NCBI RefSeq assembly: GCF_003944705.1
Contig: NZ_RWIS01000006.1
Span: 236,657-300,656, forward strand
Direction of reading: 5' to 3'
DNA length: 64,000 nt
Origin: Hymenobacter metallilatus
Lineage (GTDB): Bacteria; Bacteroidota; Bacteroidia; Cytophagales; Hymenobacteraceae
Both the position numbers and the translations under genes were made by a program. Every line of letters starts with the position of its first letter. Within the stretch, counting starts at the first letter, position 1. The notes beneath the pieces were generated by a model. The model worked only from the letters and a program-made list of their open reading frames with translations, was not told the origin of the DNA and made no database searches. Below, piece by piece: positions 8,435 through 18,106 of the stretch.

Positions 8435-9466
8435 ATGTTTCCTACTTCCCGCCTGCGTGCTGCGTTGCTTGGAGCCGGGCTGGTGGCGTGCGTGGCCGCG
8501 GCCGCGCAGGCTCAGCAGCCTCCTGCCACCTTCCGCAACCCCTTGCGCCCGGAGGGCCCCGACCCTTGGGTAATCTGGCACGGCGGCTTTTACTACTATA
8601 CTCACACCACCGGCCATAATATCACGCTCTGGAAAGCCCATGCCTTAAGCGCCGTGGCCCAGGCTCCGGCCGCAGTGGTCTGGACGCCGCCTGCCACCGG
8701 CCCCAACTCCGCCGAAATCTGGGCCCCGGAGCTACACCGCCTCGATGGTAAATGGTACCTGTATTATACCGCCACCGATAAAGCTAATGCCGGGGATGCC
8801 ACCCGCTACGTGTTTGTGCTGGAAAACGCCGCGGCCGACCCCACCACCGGTACCTGGACCGACCGGGGCAAGGTGAATACTGCCCGCCCCGGCCTCGATG
8901 GCTCGGTGTTTGAGCAGGACGGCCAGCGGTACTTTGTGTACTCAGCCTACGTTGGGAACCAAAGCGTATTGGCTATTGCCCCCATGACGAGCCCGTGGGC
9001 GCTAGCCTCCGACAAAGAAGTAATTATTGCCCGCCCCACTTTTGACTGGGAAAAAGGGGGCGGCCGCCAGATTTTGGAAGGCCCCGAGTTCCTGCAGGGG
9101 CAGCAGGGCCAGTTGCTAGTGGTGTACTCCGCCAGTACCTGCTGGGACGATAAGTACTGCCTTGGGATGCTTACGGCCAGGAAAGGCAGCAACCCGCTTG
9201 TGCCGGCATCCTGGGTGAAAACTCCTAACCCGGTTTTCGGGCCTTCCGCTGAAAATAAGGTGTGGGGAACGGGCCATAACTGCTTTACCAAGTCGCCGGA
9301 TGGGCGCGAGGACTGGATTGTGTATCATGCGAAAACCGCCGCCGACGGCAAGTGTGCCGGCCGCAGCTCCCGTATGCAGCGTTTCACCTGGAACCCCGAC
9401 GGTACCCCCTATTTCGGTGTACCCGTGTCCATTCTGCAGCCCCAACCCAGGCCCTCGGGGGAGTAG
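8435..9466 (+). CDS. GH43 exo-arabinofuranosidase-like enzyme
   Basis: 343 residues from the ATG at 8435 (MFPTSRLRAALLGAGLVACV, signal peptide ending AQAQQ). An ATG at 8399 would prepend 12 residues with no role. GH43 residues: base Asp in EGPDPWVIWH, modulator Asp in GLDGSVFEQ, acid Glu in QILEGPEFL. The blocks ITLWKA, NSAEIWAPELHRLDGKWYLY and WGTGHNCF resemble the exo-1,5-alpha-L-arabinofuranosidase type of GH43; the linkage is inference. It is a close paralog of the gene at 10892 and forms a same-strand run with the two genes that follow. Confidence 0.88.
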   Translation: MFPTSRLRAALLGAGLVACVAAAAQAQQPPATFRNPLRPEGPDPWVIWHGGFYYYTHTTGHNITLWKAHALSAVAQAPAAVVWTPPATGPNSAEIWAPELHRLDGKWYLYYTATDKANAGDATRYVFVLENAAADPTTGTWTDRGKVNTARPGLDGSVFEQDGQRYFVYSAYVGNQSVLAIAPMTSPWALASDKEVIIARPTFDWEKGGGRQILEGPEFLQGQQGQLLVVYSASTCWDDKYCLGMLTARKGSNPLVPASWVKTPNPVFGPSAENKVWGTGHNCFTKSPDGREDWIVYHAKTAADGKCAGRSSRMQRFTWNPDGTPYFGVPVSILQPQPRPSGE

Positions 9467-9601
9467 CCCCAAACCGGTTGCTGACGTGCTGCGCGTTTCA
9501 GCGGGCGGGCTACCTGCTTCATCATTTGAGGTACTGGGTGCCGAGAGTAGCTTCATACCGTGCTCTGCAACTTTTCTTTCCTTTCTTCCTTGCTTTCTTC
9601 C

Positions 9602-10702
9602 ATGAAAAAACTGCTGTTCCTGCTGTTGCTGCTGACTTCCACCACCAGCACGTTCGCCCAAAAAACCAAGATCAAAACCAAAGGCGTGGCGGCTACGGCC
9701 GCCGCTCTGCAGGGCCAGCGCTGGTCGGTGGAGAAGGCCCAGGCCTGGTACCGGCAGCACCCCTGGATGTCGGGCGCCAACTTTACTCCCAGCACCGCCA
9801 TTAACCAGCTGGAAATGTGGCAGGCCGATACCTTCGACCCCGCTACCATTGATAAGGAGCTGGGCTGGGCCGAACGTATTGGCTTTAATACTATGCGGGT
9901 GTTTTTGCACAGCCTGGCCTGGCAACAGGACCCCCAAGGCTTTAAGAAGCGCGTGAACGACTACCTCGCCATTGCCGATAAACACCATATCCAAACGATG
10001 CTGGTGTTTTTTGATGACTGCTGGGATGAACACCCGCAACCAGGCAAGCAGCCGGCCCCCAAGCCTGGCATTCATAACTCGGGCTGGGTGCAGGACCCCG
10101 GCGACCCCACCTCCCGCGACTCAGTTGCTTTCCTCAGGCTGAAGCCGTACGTGCAGGATGTACTGCGCAGCTTTGCCAACGACAAGCGCATTCTGCTCTG
10201 GGACTTGTACAACGAGCCGGGTAATAAAGGGGAAGGCAATGCGTCGTTGCCCTTGCTGCGCAACGTATTTGCCTGGGCGCGGGAAGTCAATCCCAGCCAG
10301 CCCCTCAGCGCCGGTATCTGGAACCTGGGTTTCCTGAAGCTGAATACCTTTCAGGCCCTGAACTCTGATATTCTGACCTACCACAACTACGATGACCCCG
10401 GCGTCCATCAGCTCGTGATTGAGCTGCTGAAAACCCACGGCCGCCCCATGATTTGCACCGAGTACATGGCTCGCCCCCGCAACTCACGCTTTGTAAATAC
10501 CCTGCCTTTGCTGAAAAAGAACAATATCGGGGCCATCAACTGGGGCTTGGTCGATGGTAAAACCAATACCAAATACCAGTGGGACGTACCCATTGCCGAC
10601 GGCGGCGAACCAATAGAGTGGTTTCACGAAGTGTTCCGCAGGGATGGTACGCCCTATCATCAGGATGAGGTGGATCTGATCCGGACCCTGAATGGGAAGT
10701 AG
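9602..10702 (+). CDS. GH5-like (clan GH-A) secreted glycosidase
   Basis: 366 residues from the ATG at 9602 (MKKLLFLLLLLTSTTSTFAQ, signal peptide). An (alpha/beta)8 barrel enzyme: FNTMRVFLHSLAW, proposed acid/base Glu in LLWDLYNEPGNK and nucleophile Glu in MICTEYMAR, with Trp at INWGLVDGK. Similar proteins are often annotated as beta-xylanase or cellulase; I cannot fix the family number or substrate. It lies between two GH43 paralogs on the same strand, which suggests joint action on a branched plant glycan, with the GH43 enzymes removing arabinose and this one cutting the backbone or another side group. Confidence 0.82.
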   Translation: MKKLLFLLLLLTSTTSTFAQKTKIKTKGVAATAAALQGQRWSVEKAQAWYRQHPWMSGANFTPSTAINQLEMWQADTFDPATIDKELGWAERIGFNTMRVFLHSLAWQQDPQGFKKRVNDYLAIADKHHIQTMLVFFDDCWDEHPQPGKQPAPKPGIHNSGWVQDPGDPTSRDSVAFLRLKPYVQDVLRSFANDKRILLWDLYNEPGNKGEGNASLPLLRNVFAWAREVNPSQPLSAGIWNLGFLKLNTFQALNSDILTYHNYDDPGVHQLVIELLKTHGRPMICTEYMARPRNSRFVNTLPLLKKNNIGAINWGLVDGKTNTKYQWDVPIADGGEPIEWFHEVFRRDGTPYHQDEVDLIRTLNGK

Positions 10703-10891
10703 CCGCAACGCCGTCCCGTAATTCTACGTCGATTCGGGCCGCCCGCCTGCGCTTCGGAAAGTAGGAGAAGTGCTGGATGTTGCCAGTCGAAAATCTGCGG
10801 CCTGCCTAAGCTGCTGCTGACTCAGGGCCACCCAGTGGCTCCGCCTTTTCCGGAACGAACGGATACTTACACGCCTAATTTCGTATCGGTC

Positions 10892-11953
10892 ATGCTAAAA
10901 TCATTTTGCGGTGGGCTGCTGCTGGGAGCCGGGCTGCTGGCTGGCCCGGGAAGCCAGGCGCAGGGGCCGGCCCCGGCAGCCACGTTCACCAACCCGCTGC
11001 TACCGGCCGGTGCCGACCCCTGGAGCATCTACCACAACGGCTTTTACTACTACACCCACACTACGGGCCGCAATATTACCCTCTGGAAAACCCCTTCACT
11101 CAGCCAGTTGCGTACGGCCCCGAGCAAGGTTGTCTGGACGCCGCCGGCTACCGGCCCCAACTCCCGCGAAATTTGGGCGCCGGAGCTGCACCGCCTGCAT
11201 GGGAAATGGTACCTCTACTACGCCGCCGACGCCGGCCGCAACCCGGACCACCGCCTCTGGGTGCTGGAAAACAGTGCTGCCGACCCCCTGGAAGGCACCT
11301 GGGTTGATAAGGGCCAGATAACGGATGCCACCAATACTTGGGCCATTGATGGGTCGGTGTTCGAGAATAATGGGCAATTGTACTTCGTGTGGTCGGGCTG
11401 GGAGGGTGATGTGAATGGTCGCCAGAATATTTACCTGGCCCGAATGCAGAACCCCTGGACCATAGCCGGCCCCCGCCTGAAAGTTTCGACCCCCGTATAC
11501 AGCTGGGAACGGAACGGCGACCTGGGCCCCCAGGGCGACCCGCCCCACGTGGATGTAAACGAGGGGCCGCAGCTATTGCGCCACCACGACAAGCTCTACC
11601 TCATTTACTCCGCCAGTGGCTGCTGGACCGATACGTATGCGCTGGGTATGCTCACGGCCTCGGCCAGTGCCGACCTGCTCCAGCCGGGCTCCTGGGCGAA
11701 GTCGTCCCAACCGGTTTTTCAGCAGAATGCAGCCAACGGGGTGTATGCTCCCGGCCACAACTCGTTCTTTACCTCCCCCGACGGTACCCAAAACTGGATT
11801 CTGTACCACGCCAACGATGCCCCTGGCCAGGGCTGCGGCCGCTTCCGTACGCCCCGGGCGCAACCCTTCACCTGGAACCCCGATGGTAGCCCCAATTTCG
11901 GTAGCCCAGTGCCGGTCGGGCGGCCGTTACCCCGGCCCTCGGGTGAAAAATAA
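10892..11953 (+). CDS. GH43 exo-arabinofuranosidase-like enzyme (paralog of the 8435 gene)
   Basis: 353 residues from the ATG at 10892 (MLKSFCGGLLLGAGLLAGPG, signal peptide); an upstream ATG at 10835 adds 19 non-signal residues. Catalytic residues: Asp in AGADPWSIYH, Asp in AIDGSVFENN, Glu in VNEGPQLL. Blocks PPATGPNSREIWAPELHRL, VWSGWEGDVNG and YAPGHNSFF match the paralog at 8435 nearly block for block, so the pair arose by duplication around the GH5-like gene. It ends in a symmetrical terminator shared with the convergent galT. Confidence 0.88.
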   Translation: MLKSFCGGLLLGAGLLAGPGSQAQGPAPAATFTNPLLPAGADPWSIYHNGFYYYTHTTGRNITLWKTPSLSQLRTAPSKVVWTPPATGPNSREIWAPELHRLHGKWYLYYAADAGRNPDHRLWVLENSAADPLEGTWVDKGQITDATNTWAIDGSVFENNGQLYFVWSGWEGDVNGRQNIYLARMQNPWTIAGPRLKVSTPVYSWERNGDLGPQGDPPHVDVNEGPQLLRHHDKLYLIYSASGCWTDTYALGMLTASASADLLQPGSWAKSSQPVFQQNAANGVYAPGHNSFFTSPDGTQNWILYHANDAPGQGCGRFRTPRAQPFTWNPDGSPNFGSPVPVGRPLPRPSGEK

Positions 11954-11962
11954 AATGATAGA

Positions 11963-11993
11963 AAAGGCCTGTGGTGGTGCACCACAGGCCTTT
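11963..11993. terminator. Bidirectional terminator between GH43 and galT
   Basis: 13-bp stem AAAGGCCTGTGGT / ACCACAGGCCTTT with a 5-base loop; A-rich on the left and T-rich on the right, ten bases after the GH43 stop. Confidence 0.8.
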
Positions 11994-12044
11994 CTGCTCC
12001 CTGCTACCCTGTTGCCTCGGCAGCGCCTCCGGCCAGTTGTTGTT

Positions 12045-13106
12045 TCAGGAGTGTTGCTCGGGTAGCTGCTTGTAATGCACTTCCGGCAGTTCCCGCAGGC
12101 GCTGGGCGGCGTATTCCGGCGTAATGTCGCGCTGTGGGTTGGCCAGCAGCTCGTAGCCGACCATAAACTTGCGCACCGTAGCCGAGCGGAGCAGGGGCGG
12201 AAAAAAGTGCATGTGCATGTGCCACTCGGGGTGCTCCTGGCCGTCGGTGGGGCGCTGATGCAGGCCGGCGGAGTAGGGGAAGGAGGTCTGGAACAGGTTG
12301 TCGTAGCGAATGGTCAGACGGCGGAGGATGTCGGCAAAGGCGTCGCGCTCCGGGTCGGTAAGCTGGGTTACATCCGACACGGGGCGACGGGGCAGCACCA
12401 GCGTTTCGAAGGGCCAGGCCGCCCAAAACGGTACCAGCACTACCCAGTGCGTATTTTCCAGCACTACGCGGGTTTGCTCCCGTAGCTCAATATCCAGATA
12501 TTCGGCGAGCAGGGTGCGGCCATGCTGCTGGTAATAGGCTGCCTGCTGTCCGGTTTCCTTGGCCGGGTCGCCGGGTACCGTCCGTTGGGCCCATATCTGG
12601 CCATGGGAATGAGGGTTTGAGCAGCCCATTACCGCCCCCTTATTCTCAAAAATCTGAACGTAGTTGATATCAGGGCGGCTGCCCAGCCTGGCAAACTCCT
12701 CGGCCCACACATCCACCACCCGCCGGATTTCCGGGGTACTCATTTCAGGCAGGGTGAGGTCGTGGCGGGGCGAAAAGCAAATAACGCGCCCCACCCCCGA
12801 TTCTGCCTCGGCCCGTAGCAAGCCCCCTACTTCCACGGAGCCGGCAGGAGCATCGGGAGTGAGGGCCGCAAAGTCGTTGTCGAATACAAACGTGCCCTCA
12901 TACGCCGGGTTCACTTCTCCGTTGGCGCGGGTGTTGCCGGGGCAGAGGTAGCAGGTTGGGTCGTAGGCCGGCCGCTGCGTGCGGTCGGGGGCCTCCTGTT
13001 GGCCCTGCCAGGGCCGCAGCGCCCGGTGCGGCGAGACAAGCAGCCACTCACCCGTGAGCGGGTTGAAGCGTCGGTGTGGTTGTTGAGCGAGGTCGAAGGC
13101 AGCCAT
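12045..13106 (-). CDS. galT: Galactose-1-phosphate uridylyltransferase
   Basis: 353 residues from the ATG at 13106 ([20 protein letters not shown]); an upstream ATG at 13160 adds 18 residues (Cys-rich, without family character). Transfers UMP between UDP-glucose and galactose-1-phosphate (Leloir pathway, cytoplasm). Visible are the zinc pair CYLCPGN, the active-site block [12 protein letters not shown] with the nucleophile His, and the second metal/His region [14 protein letters not shown]. It is cotranscribed with upstream galK on the same strand. No galE is in the window. Confidence 0.95.
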   Translation of the reverse strand: MAAFDLAQQPHRRFNPLTGEWLLVSPHRALRPWQGQQEAPDRTQRPAYDPTCYLCPGNTRANGEVNPAYEGTFVFDNDFAALTPDAPAGSVEVGGLLRAEAESGVGRVICFSPRHDLTLPEMSTPEIRRVVDVWAEEFARLGSRPDINYVQIFENKGAVMGCSNPHSHGQIWAQRTVPGDPAKETGQQAAYYQQHGRTLLAEYLDIELREQTRVVLENTHWVVLVPFWAAWPFETLVLPRRPVSDVTQLTDPERDAFADILRRLTIRYDNLFQTSFPYSAGLHQRPTDGQEHPEWHMHMHFFPPLLRSATVRKFMVGYELLANPQRDITPEYAAQRLRELPEVHYKQLPEQHS

Positions 13107-13367
13107 TGGACAAGAGCAACGACGGCAAGCCGTCGGGAAGGTGGAAAGATAGGTAGACAAAGCAGGGGCAGGACCTGCTAAGCGCCCAAACCAGGCACTG
13201 ACCGCTTCGGGCCGGGGCGGCTGGCAGCAGTTCCCACGCTACCGCCTGCCGCTCATCCGGCCCAAAACAATCAGGTACTAGTGCGTCGTCGGCCCGGCGG
13301 CCGGCAGGTTATCAGGTGCAGCATGACCCCAGCCGTTGCTGAACAGCGGCGAGCAAGCTGGCTGCAC

Positions 13368-14537
13368 TCAGGAGGGCACTACGGCAGGCTCCAGTACCTG
13401 CACGCCTCCTACAATGGTGGTTTGGTAGGTTTCCAGCTCCCGGCCCAGCTGTTGCTGGTAGGCCGCTTTCATAGCGGCCACAAATGACTCCACCTGGGCC
13501 GGTACTACCAGGTTAATAGTGCAGCCACCAAAGCCGCCCCCCATCATGCGGGCTCCGTACACACCGGGCAAGGGGCGGGCGGCTTCTACCAGCACGTCCA
13601 GCTCGGGGCAGCTTACCTCGTAATCGTCGCGCAATCCGGCGTGGGAGGCATACATCTGCTGCCCGAAAGCAGCCAGATTGCCGGCTACCAACTCATGGCA
13701 GGCCGTTACAACCCGTTGGTTTTCTTCCACTACGTAGCGGCAGCGCCGGTATACCACCTCGCTTATTTCAGACTGGTGAGCTGCCAGCTGTTGCAGCGTT
13801 ACGTCGCGCAGACTGCTTATCTGCGGGTAGTGCCGCTGTAATACGCTTACTCCCTGCTCGCACTCCTGGCGGCGGGTGTTGTACTCGGAGCTGGCCAGGC
13901 TGTGCTTCACACCGGAATTGCAGAGCACAATATGGCAAGCCTGGGTATCAAAGGGAAAATACTCGTACTCCAGGGAGCGGCAATCCAGCCGCACCACCTG
14001 GCGGGGCCGCCCGAACAAGCTGGCAAACTGGTCCATAATACCGCACTGCACCCCCGCAAACTCGTGCTCGGCTAGTTGGGCCATCCGGGCCAGGTCCATC
14101 CGCTCCAGGTTGGTGCCCAACAGCTCGTTGAGGGCAAAGGCCAGCCCGCACTCCACCGCCGCCGACGACGACATGCCGGCCCCGATGGGCACGTTTCCGC
14201 CAAATACGCAGTCGAACCCCGGTACCGTAACTCCACGCTTCTGAAACTGCGCTACTACTCCTTTCAGGTAATTGGCCCAGTGGGGCTGGCCCGGCTGCAC
14301 GTTGGCCAGCTCAGTGGTATAGTGCTCTTGGTTGTCGTAGGAATACAGCCTGGCCGAGGATGTGCCGTTGAGGGCAATGGCAAAGAGAATTTCCTTGTCG
14401 ATGGCAGCGGGCAGCACAAAGCCGCCGTTATAATCGGTGTGTTCCCCAATGAGGTTTACCCGGCCTGGTGCCCGTACCAAAACAGGCGCAGATGAGAAAT
14501 GCTGCCGGAAAGCGGCCGTGATGTGAGTGGATAGCAT
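13368..14537 (-). CDS. galK: Galactokinase
   Basis: 389 residues, GHMP kinase family. Phosphorylates galactose at C1 in the cytoplasm. All three family motifs are present: signature GRVNLIGEHTDYNGG (~27-41), ATP loop GAGMSSSAAVECG and the C-terminal MMGGGFGGC block. The ATG at 14537 gives the standard N-terminus. Gene order galK-galT on the minus strand, with a 261-base gap between the galK stop and the galT start that shows no other feature. A perfect LacI-type operator lies 67 bases before this start, which links galactose catabolism to the island regulator. Confidence 0.96.
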   Translation of the reverse strand: MLSTHITAAFRQHFSSAPVLVRAPGRVNLIGEHTDYNGGFVLPAAIDKEILFAIALNGTSSARLYSYDNQEHYTTELANVQPGQPHWANYLKGVVAQFQKRGVTVPGFDCVFGGNVPIGAGMSSSAAVECGLAFALNELLGTNLERMDLARMAQLAEHEFAGVQCGIMDQFASLFGRPRQVVRLDCRSLEYEYFPFDTQACHIVLCNSGVKHSLASSEYNTRRQECEQGVSVLQRHYPQISSLRDVTLQQLAAHQSEISEVVYRRCRYVVEENQRVVTACHELVAGNLAAFGQQMYASHAGLRDDYEVSCPELDVLVEAARPLPGVYGARMMGGGFGGCTINLVVPAQVESFVAAMKAAYQQQLGRELETYQTTIVGGVQVLEPAVVPS

Positions 14538-14603
14538 GGCGGAGCGGTAAAAGCGTTGCGGCGGGGTACCCGTTGACTGACCCTGCTACGGGTGTAACGA
14601 GAT

Positions 14604-14615
14604 GCAAACGTTTGC
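14604..14615. promoter_or_regulatory. LacI-type operator before galK
   Basis: Perfect palindrome GCAAACGTTTGC, 67 bases upstream of the galK ATG. Confidence 0.8.
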
Positions 14616-14888
14616 AAGTTTAAAATTTATTTTGCTCGTAACAACACGATGATCGACTATTTATTAGTCGAAAATGATATTAAGGAAGGGGTAAGTTGTA
14701 CTGTGTGCCACTGGAGTGAAAGGAAATATTTTTTCCGTTCTTGACATTTGAGTGAATACTCACTATCCTTACGCTGTCAAACAGAAGCCGGTATGCGGTA
14801 TTGATAGCCTATATTCTGCCTCTCCGGTTCAAATCCTCTCCTTTCTGCTAAGCTGTGCATTTTTTGCAGCTCAGTGTCCCTAGTTGCC

Positions 14889-14900
14889 GCAAACGTTTGC
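14889..14900. promoter_or_regulatory. LacI-type operator before susC, distal copy
   Basis: Perfect palindrome GCAAACGTTTGC; its centre is 27 bases from that of the next copy. Confidence 0.8.
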
Positions 14901-14915
14901 ATTTGCCTGCTACAC

Positions 14916-14927
14916 GCAAACGTTTGC
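14916..14927. promoter_or_regulatory. LacI-type operator before susC, proximal copy
   Basis: Perfect palindrome GCAAACGTTTGC ending 35 bases before the susC ATG. Position fits repression close to the transcription start. Confidence 0.8.
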
Positions 14928-14962
14928 AATTCCCACTTCTTCAAACACCCATTCTGCGTCCC

Positions 14963-17900
14963 ATGAAGAACTCCTTACCCAGTGTGCGCCGGCCAATGGT
15001 GCCGGCGCTGCTTACCTGCCTTCCCCTGCTGGCTCCTCTCCTCGGCCAGGCCCACACTCTGCCTCCTGCTTCCGCTACCGATGGGGGAGTAGTATGGGCT
15101 ACTACTATTACCGGCCGTGTGCTGGACGAGAAAGGCCAGGGCATGCCCGGCGTTACTGTGCTCGAAAAAGGCACGGCCAACGGCGTCACCACCGACGGCG
15201 ACGGGCGCTACAGCCTGTCGGTAGCTGATAATGCCACGCTGGTTTTCTCCTTTGTCGGATATGCTACGCAGGAAGTGCCTGTAAACGGCCGCAGCACCGT
15301 GGATGTGCGCCTGGATGTGGATAGCAAGGTGTTGAACGACGTGGTAGTAGTGGGTTATCTGACCCAGAAGCGCGAAGATGTAACCGGCTCGGTGGCCAGC
15401 GTAAGCGGCCGGGATGCCCAAAAAGCCCCCGTGGCTACCATTGCCGAAGGTATTCAGGGGCGTTTGCCCGGTGTGCAGGTTATCAACTCCGGAGTGCCGG
15501 GCCAGGCTCCGCTGGTCAACATTCGGGGCCTGGGCACGGTGGGTAGCAACAGCAGCCCGCTCTATATTATTGATGGGCTGTGGGTAGACAATATCCGGGA
15601 CTTCAACCCCGCCGATGCCGAATCTATTCAGGTACTGAAGGATGGGGCTTCCCTGGCACCGTACGGCTCGCGTGGGGCCAACGGGGTTATCATCATTACT
15701 ACCCGCAAGGGTAAGTCGGGCACGCCGGCCATTAGCTTCAATGCCTACGGTGGGGTGCAGAAAATCAACAAGACCTACGACCTGATGAACGCCCAAGAAT
15801 GGGCCGTCATCAACCGCCAGGCCTACGAAAATGCCGGGCGCCCGGTGCAGCCGTTTGTGGCCAACCCTCCCGGCGTCGACACCGACTGGCAGAAAGAACT
15901 GATCCGGACGGGTGCGGTGCAGGACTACAACCTGAGCTTCTCGGGGGGCGGCCCTAACTCCAATTTTCTGCTTTCGGGCGAGTATTTCACCCAGAAAGGC
16001 ACCACCGTCGGCCCTAAATTTGAGCGCTACAGCGTCCGGCTGAACTCGGGCTTCAACCGGGGGCGCCTGCGCGTGGGCGAAAATCTGCAGCTGGCCCGCA
16101 CCAACTCCACGGCCATCAATGGGCTGCCTTTTCTGGATGTGCTGCGCATGTTGCCAATTATTCCGGTGTACGATGCGGCCAACCCCGGCGGCTTTGGCTT
16201 CGGCAACAACAACGCCAGCACCTTCGGCACCAACCCCATTGCCCTGCAGAAGCTGCTGAACAATACCACCGAAAACAACCGGATTCAGGGTAACGTGTAC
16301 GGGGAGCTGGATATCTTCAGCTTTCTGCGCTACCGCCTCAACCTGGGCACCGAGTACCTGGCCTACCACGACCGGGAAAAGCGCCAGTATGGGCAATGGC
16401 GCCAGAACGACCCGCTGAACCCCTCGTACTACGCCGAAAATCAGGGTAACAGCTTTTTCACAATGGTGGAGAACACGCTGTCCTTCGATAAGAGCTTTGG
16501 GAAGAACAACGTAACGGCCGTGGCCGGCTACACGGAGCAGCACCAGACCAACGACTTTACCCGGGGCCGCAACAACGACTACGGCACCGGTCCGGTGTAC
16601 TACTGGGCCCTGGACGCGGGCAGTAGCGCCCCGCAGGTGGTGGGCTCCTCCTATACCTACAACAAACGCTCCTACCTGGGGCAGGTTACCTACGACTTCG
16701 ACCAGCGCTACCTGCTCACCGGCGCTGTCCGCCGCGACGGCTCCTCCCGCTTCAGCCCCGAAAACCGCTACGGCACCTTCTATGCGGCTTCGGCCGGCTG
16801 GCGGGTTTCGCAGGAGCAGTTCTTTCAGAACTTCACCGATAACGTGAGCAACCTGAAGCTGCGGGCCAGCTACGGCGTGCTGGGCAACGAGCAGATTGGT
16901 GGGCCTTACGGCGGGGCCTACCGCTGGCAGGGCGTTATCAACCCCAACGTGAACTACCCGTTTGGGGGCGACAACATCCAGAACGGTAGTGTGCAAACCC
17001 AACTCCCGAGCACCGACATTGCCTGGGAGGAGCGCCGCACTGCCAACGTCGGTGTTGATGTGGGCTTTCTGGAAGACCGTATCACCCTGTCGGCTGATTA
17101 CTACCGCTCGGAAACGCGCAATGCGCTAGTTGATCCGGCTATTCCGATTGTGCTGGGTAATGCAGGCAGCAACCCCTACCAGCGCATTGGCCGCATTGAA
17201 AACCGGGGCCTGGAGCTGGTGCTGGGCTACAATGAAAACCGCCGCGACTTCAAGTACAGCGTTACGGGTAACCTGACTACCATTAAAAACGAGGTGACGC
17301 GCCTGAGCGCAACCGAGCGCCAGAACTTCTTCGTGGGCGGCCCCGGCGAATCGACCCGCACGGAAGTGGGCTACGAGCTAGGCTCGTTCTACCTCTACCA
17401 GTTTGATGGTATTTTCCAGACCGGCGACAACATTGCCGGCAGTGCCCAGCCCACGGCCCGGCCCGGCGACGTGCGCTATAAGGATATCAACAACGACGGC
17501 CAGATTACGGCGGCCGACCGTACGCACATTGGGCGGGTGTTTCCCAAAATTCAGTACGGCCTGAACCTGACGGCCAGCTACAAGGGCCTGGACCTATCGG
17601 CCTTTTTCCAGGGTGTGCAGGGCAATGATATCCTGAACACCGGGCGCTACTGGCTGGACCGCACCGACGACAACGGCAACTATCGTAAGGATTTCAGCCC
17701 CTGGACGCCCACCAACCCCTCCACTACCACTCCCCGCGCCATTATTGCGGGTGGGGGCGGGCAGGCTGGGGAGGCGGCCATCAACAACTCGCGCCTGAAC
17801 TCCTCGCGCTGGCTGGAAGACGGCTCCTACCTGCGCCTGAAAAACCTGCAGGTAGGCTATACCATTCCCAAAACCCTGACCGAGCGGGTGAAGGGCGTAG

Positions 17901-18061
17901 GCAGCCTGCGCGTGTATGTAACGGCCCAGAACCTGTTTACCGTTACCGACTACACCGGCTACGACCCCGAGGTGGTAAGCGGCAACCTTTCGCGGGGAGT
18001 GGATGAAGGCAGCTACCCCAATTTGCGCACCGTGTCGCTGGGGCTGCAGCTGGGCCTGTAA
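14963..18061 (+). CDS. susC: SusC/RagA-type TonB-dependent outer-membrane glycan transporter
   Basis: 1032 residues from the ATG at 14963; a longer frame from 14855 would run through both operators and is rejected. Order: signal peptide (to ~QAH), carboxypeptidase-like regulatory domain (~45-125: ITGRVLDEKGQGMPGVTV, FSFVGYATQEV), plug (DVVVVGYLTQKREDVTGSVA, LYIIDGLWVDNI, SRGANGVIIITTRKG) and a 22-stranded barrel with a C-terminus ending in LGLQLGL. It imports oligosaccharides across the outer membrane with its SusD partner, 45 bases downstream. The ordered operators upstream make it the head of the plus-strand operon susC-susD-GH43-GH43-galM. Confidence 0.95.
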   Translation: MKNSLPSVRRPMVPALLTCLPLLAPLLGQAHTLPPASATDGGVVWATTITGRVLDEKGQGMPGVTVLEKGTANGVTTDGDGRYSLSVADNATLVFSFVGYATQEVPVNGRSTVDVRLDVDSKVLNDVVVVGYLTQKREDVTGSVASVSGRDAQKAPVATIAEGIQGRLPGVQVINSGVPGQAPLVNIRGLGTVGSNSSPLYIIDGLWVDNIRDFNPADAESIQVLKDGASLAPYGSRGANGVIIITTRKGKSGTPAISFNAYGGVQKINKTYDLMNAQEWAVINRQAYENAGRPVQPFVANPPGVDTDWQKELIRTGAVQDYNLSFSGGGPNSNFLLSGEYFTQKGTTVGPKFERYSVRLNSGFNRGRLRVGENLQLARTNSTAINGLPFLDVLRMLPIIPVYDAANPGGFGFGNNNASTFGTNPIALQKLLNNTTENNRIQGNVYGELDIFSFLRYRLNLGTEYLAYHDREKRQYGQWRQNDPLNPSYYAENQGNSFFTMVENTLSFDKSFGKNNVTAVAGYTEQHQTNDFTRGRNNDYGTGPVYYWALDAGSSAPQVVGSSYTYNKRSYLGQVTYDFDQRYLLTGAVRRDGSSRFSPENRYGTFYAASAGWRVSQEQFFQNFTDNVSNLKLRASYGVLGNEQIGGPYGGAYRWQGVINPNVNYPFGGDNIQNGSVQTQLPSTDIAWEERRTANVGVDVGFLEDRITLSADYYRSETRNALVDPAIPIVLGNAGSNPYQRIGRIENRGLELVLGYNENRRDFKYSVTGNLTTIKNEVTRLSATERQNFFVGGPGESTRTEVGYELGSFYLYQFDGIFQTGDNIAGSAQPTARPGDVRYKDINNDGQITAADRTHIGRVFPKIQYGLNLTASYKGLDLSAFFQGVQGNDILNTGRYWLDRTDDNGNYRKDFSPWTPTNPSTTTPRAIIAGGGGQAGEAAINNSRLNSSRWLEDGSYLRLKNLQVGYTIPKTLTERVKGVGSLRVYVTAQNLFTVTDYTGYDPEVVSGNLSRGVDEGSYPNLRTVSLGLQLGL

Positions 18062-18106
18062 CGCTGGCTGTGTTTTTCTACCCACCTTCCCAACTCTGCA
18101 ATTCCC

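Larger units (their letters stand above)
14538..14962. promoter_or_regulatory. galK-susC divergent control region with three operators
   Basis: 425 bases, AT-richer than its surroundings, between galK (minus) and susC (plus). It contains GCAAACGTTTGC at 14604-14615, 14889-14900 and 14916-14927. A small palindrome AGTGA-N4-TCACT lies at 14751-14764. A sigma70-like TTGACA (14741) with TATCCT 17 bases on is visible, but Bacteroidota normally use other promoter elements, so I give it little weight. Confidence 0.75.

Noticed and set aside
14741..14769. TTGACA-N17-TATCCT as a promoter for susC
   Set aside because: Bacteroidota primary sigma factors use -33 TTTG and -7 TAnnTTTG, so the E. coli-like match is weak evidence.
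14820..14850. Possible tRNA T-loop (CCGGTTCAAATCC) upstream of susC
   Set aside because: No acceptor, D or anticodon stems can be formed around it; only the short match is present.
14855..14962. Upstream extension of SusC to an ATG at 14855
   Set aside because: It would place both operators within the coding sequence, and the segment lacks a signal peptide, whereas MKNSLPS at 14963 starts one.
14975..17002. Minus-strand 675-residue open frame inside susC
   Set aside because: GC-rich antisense shadow of a clear SusC protein.
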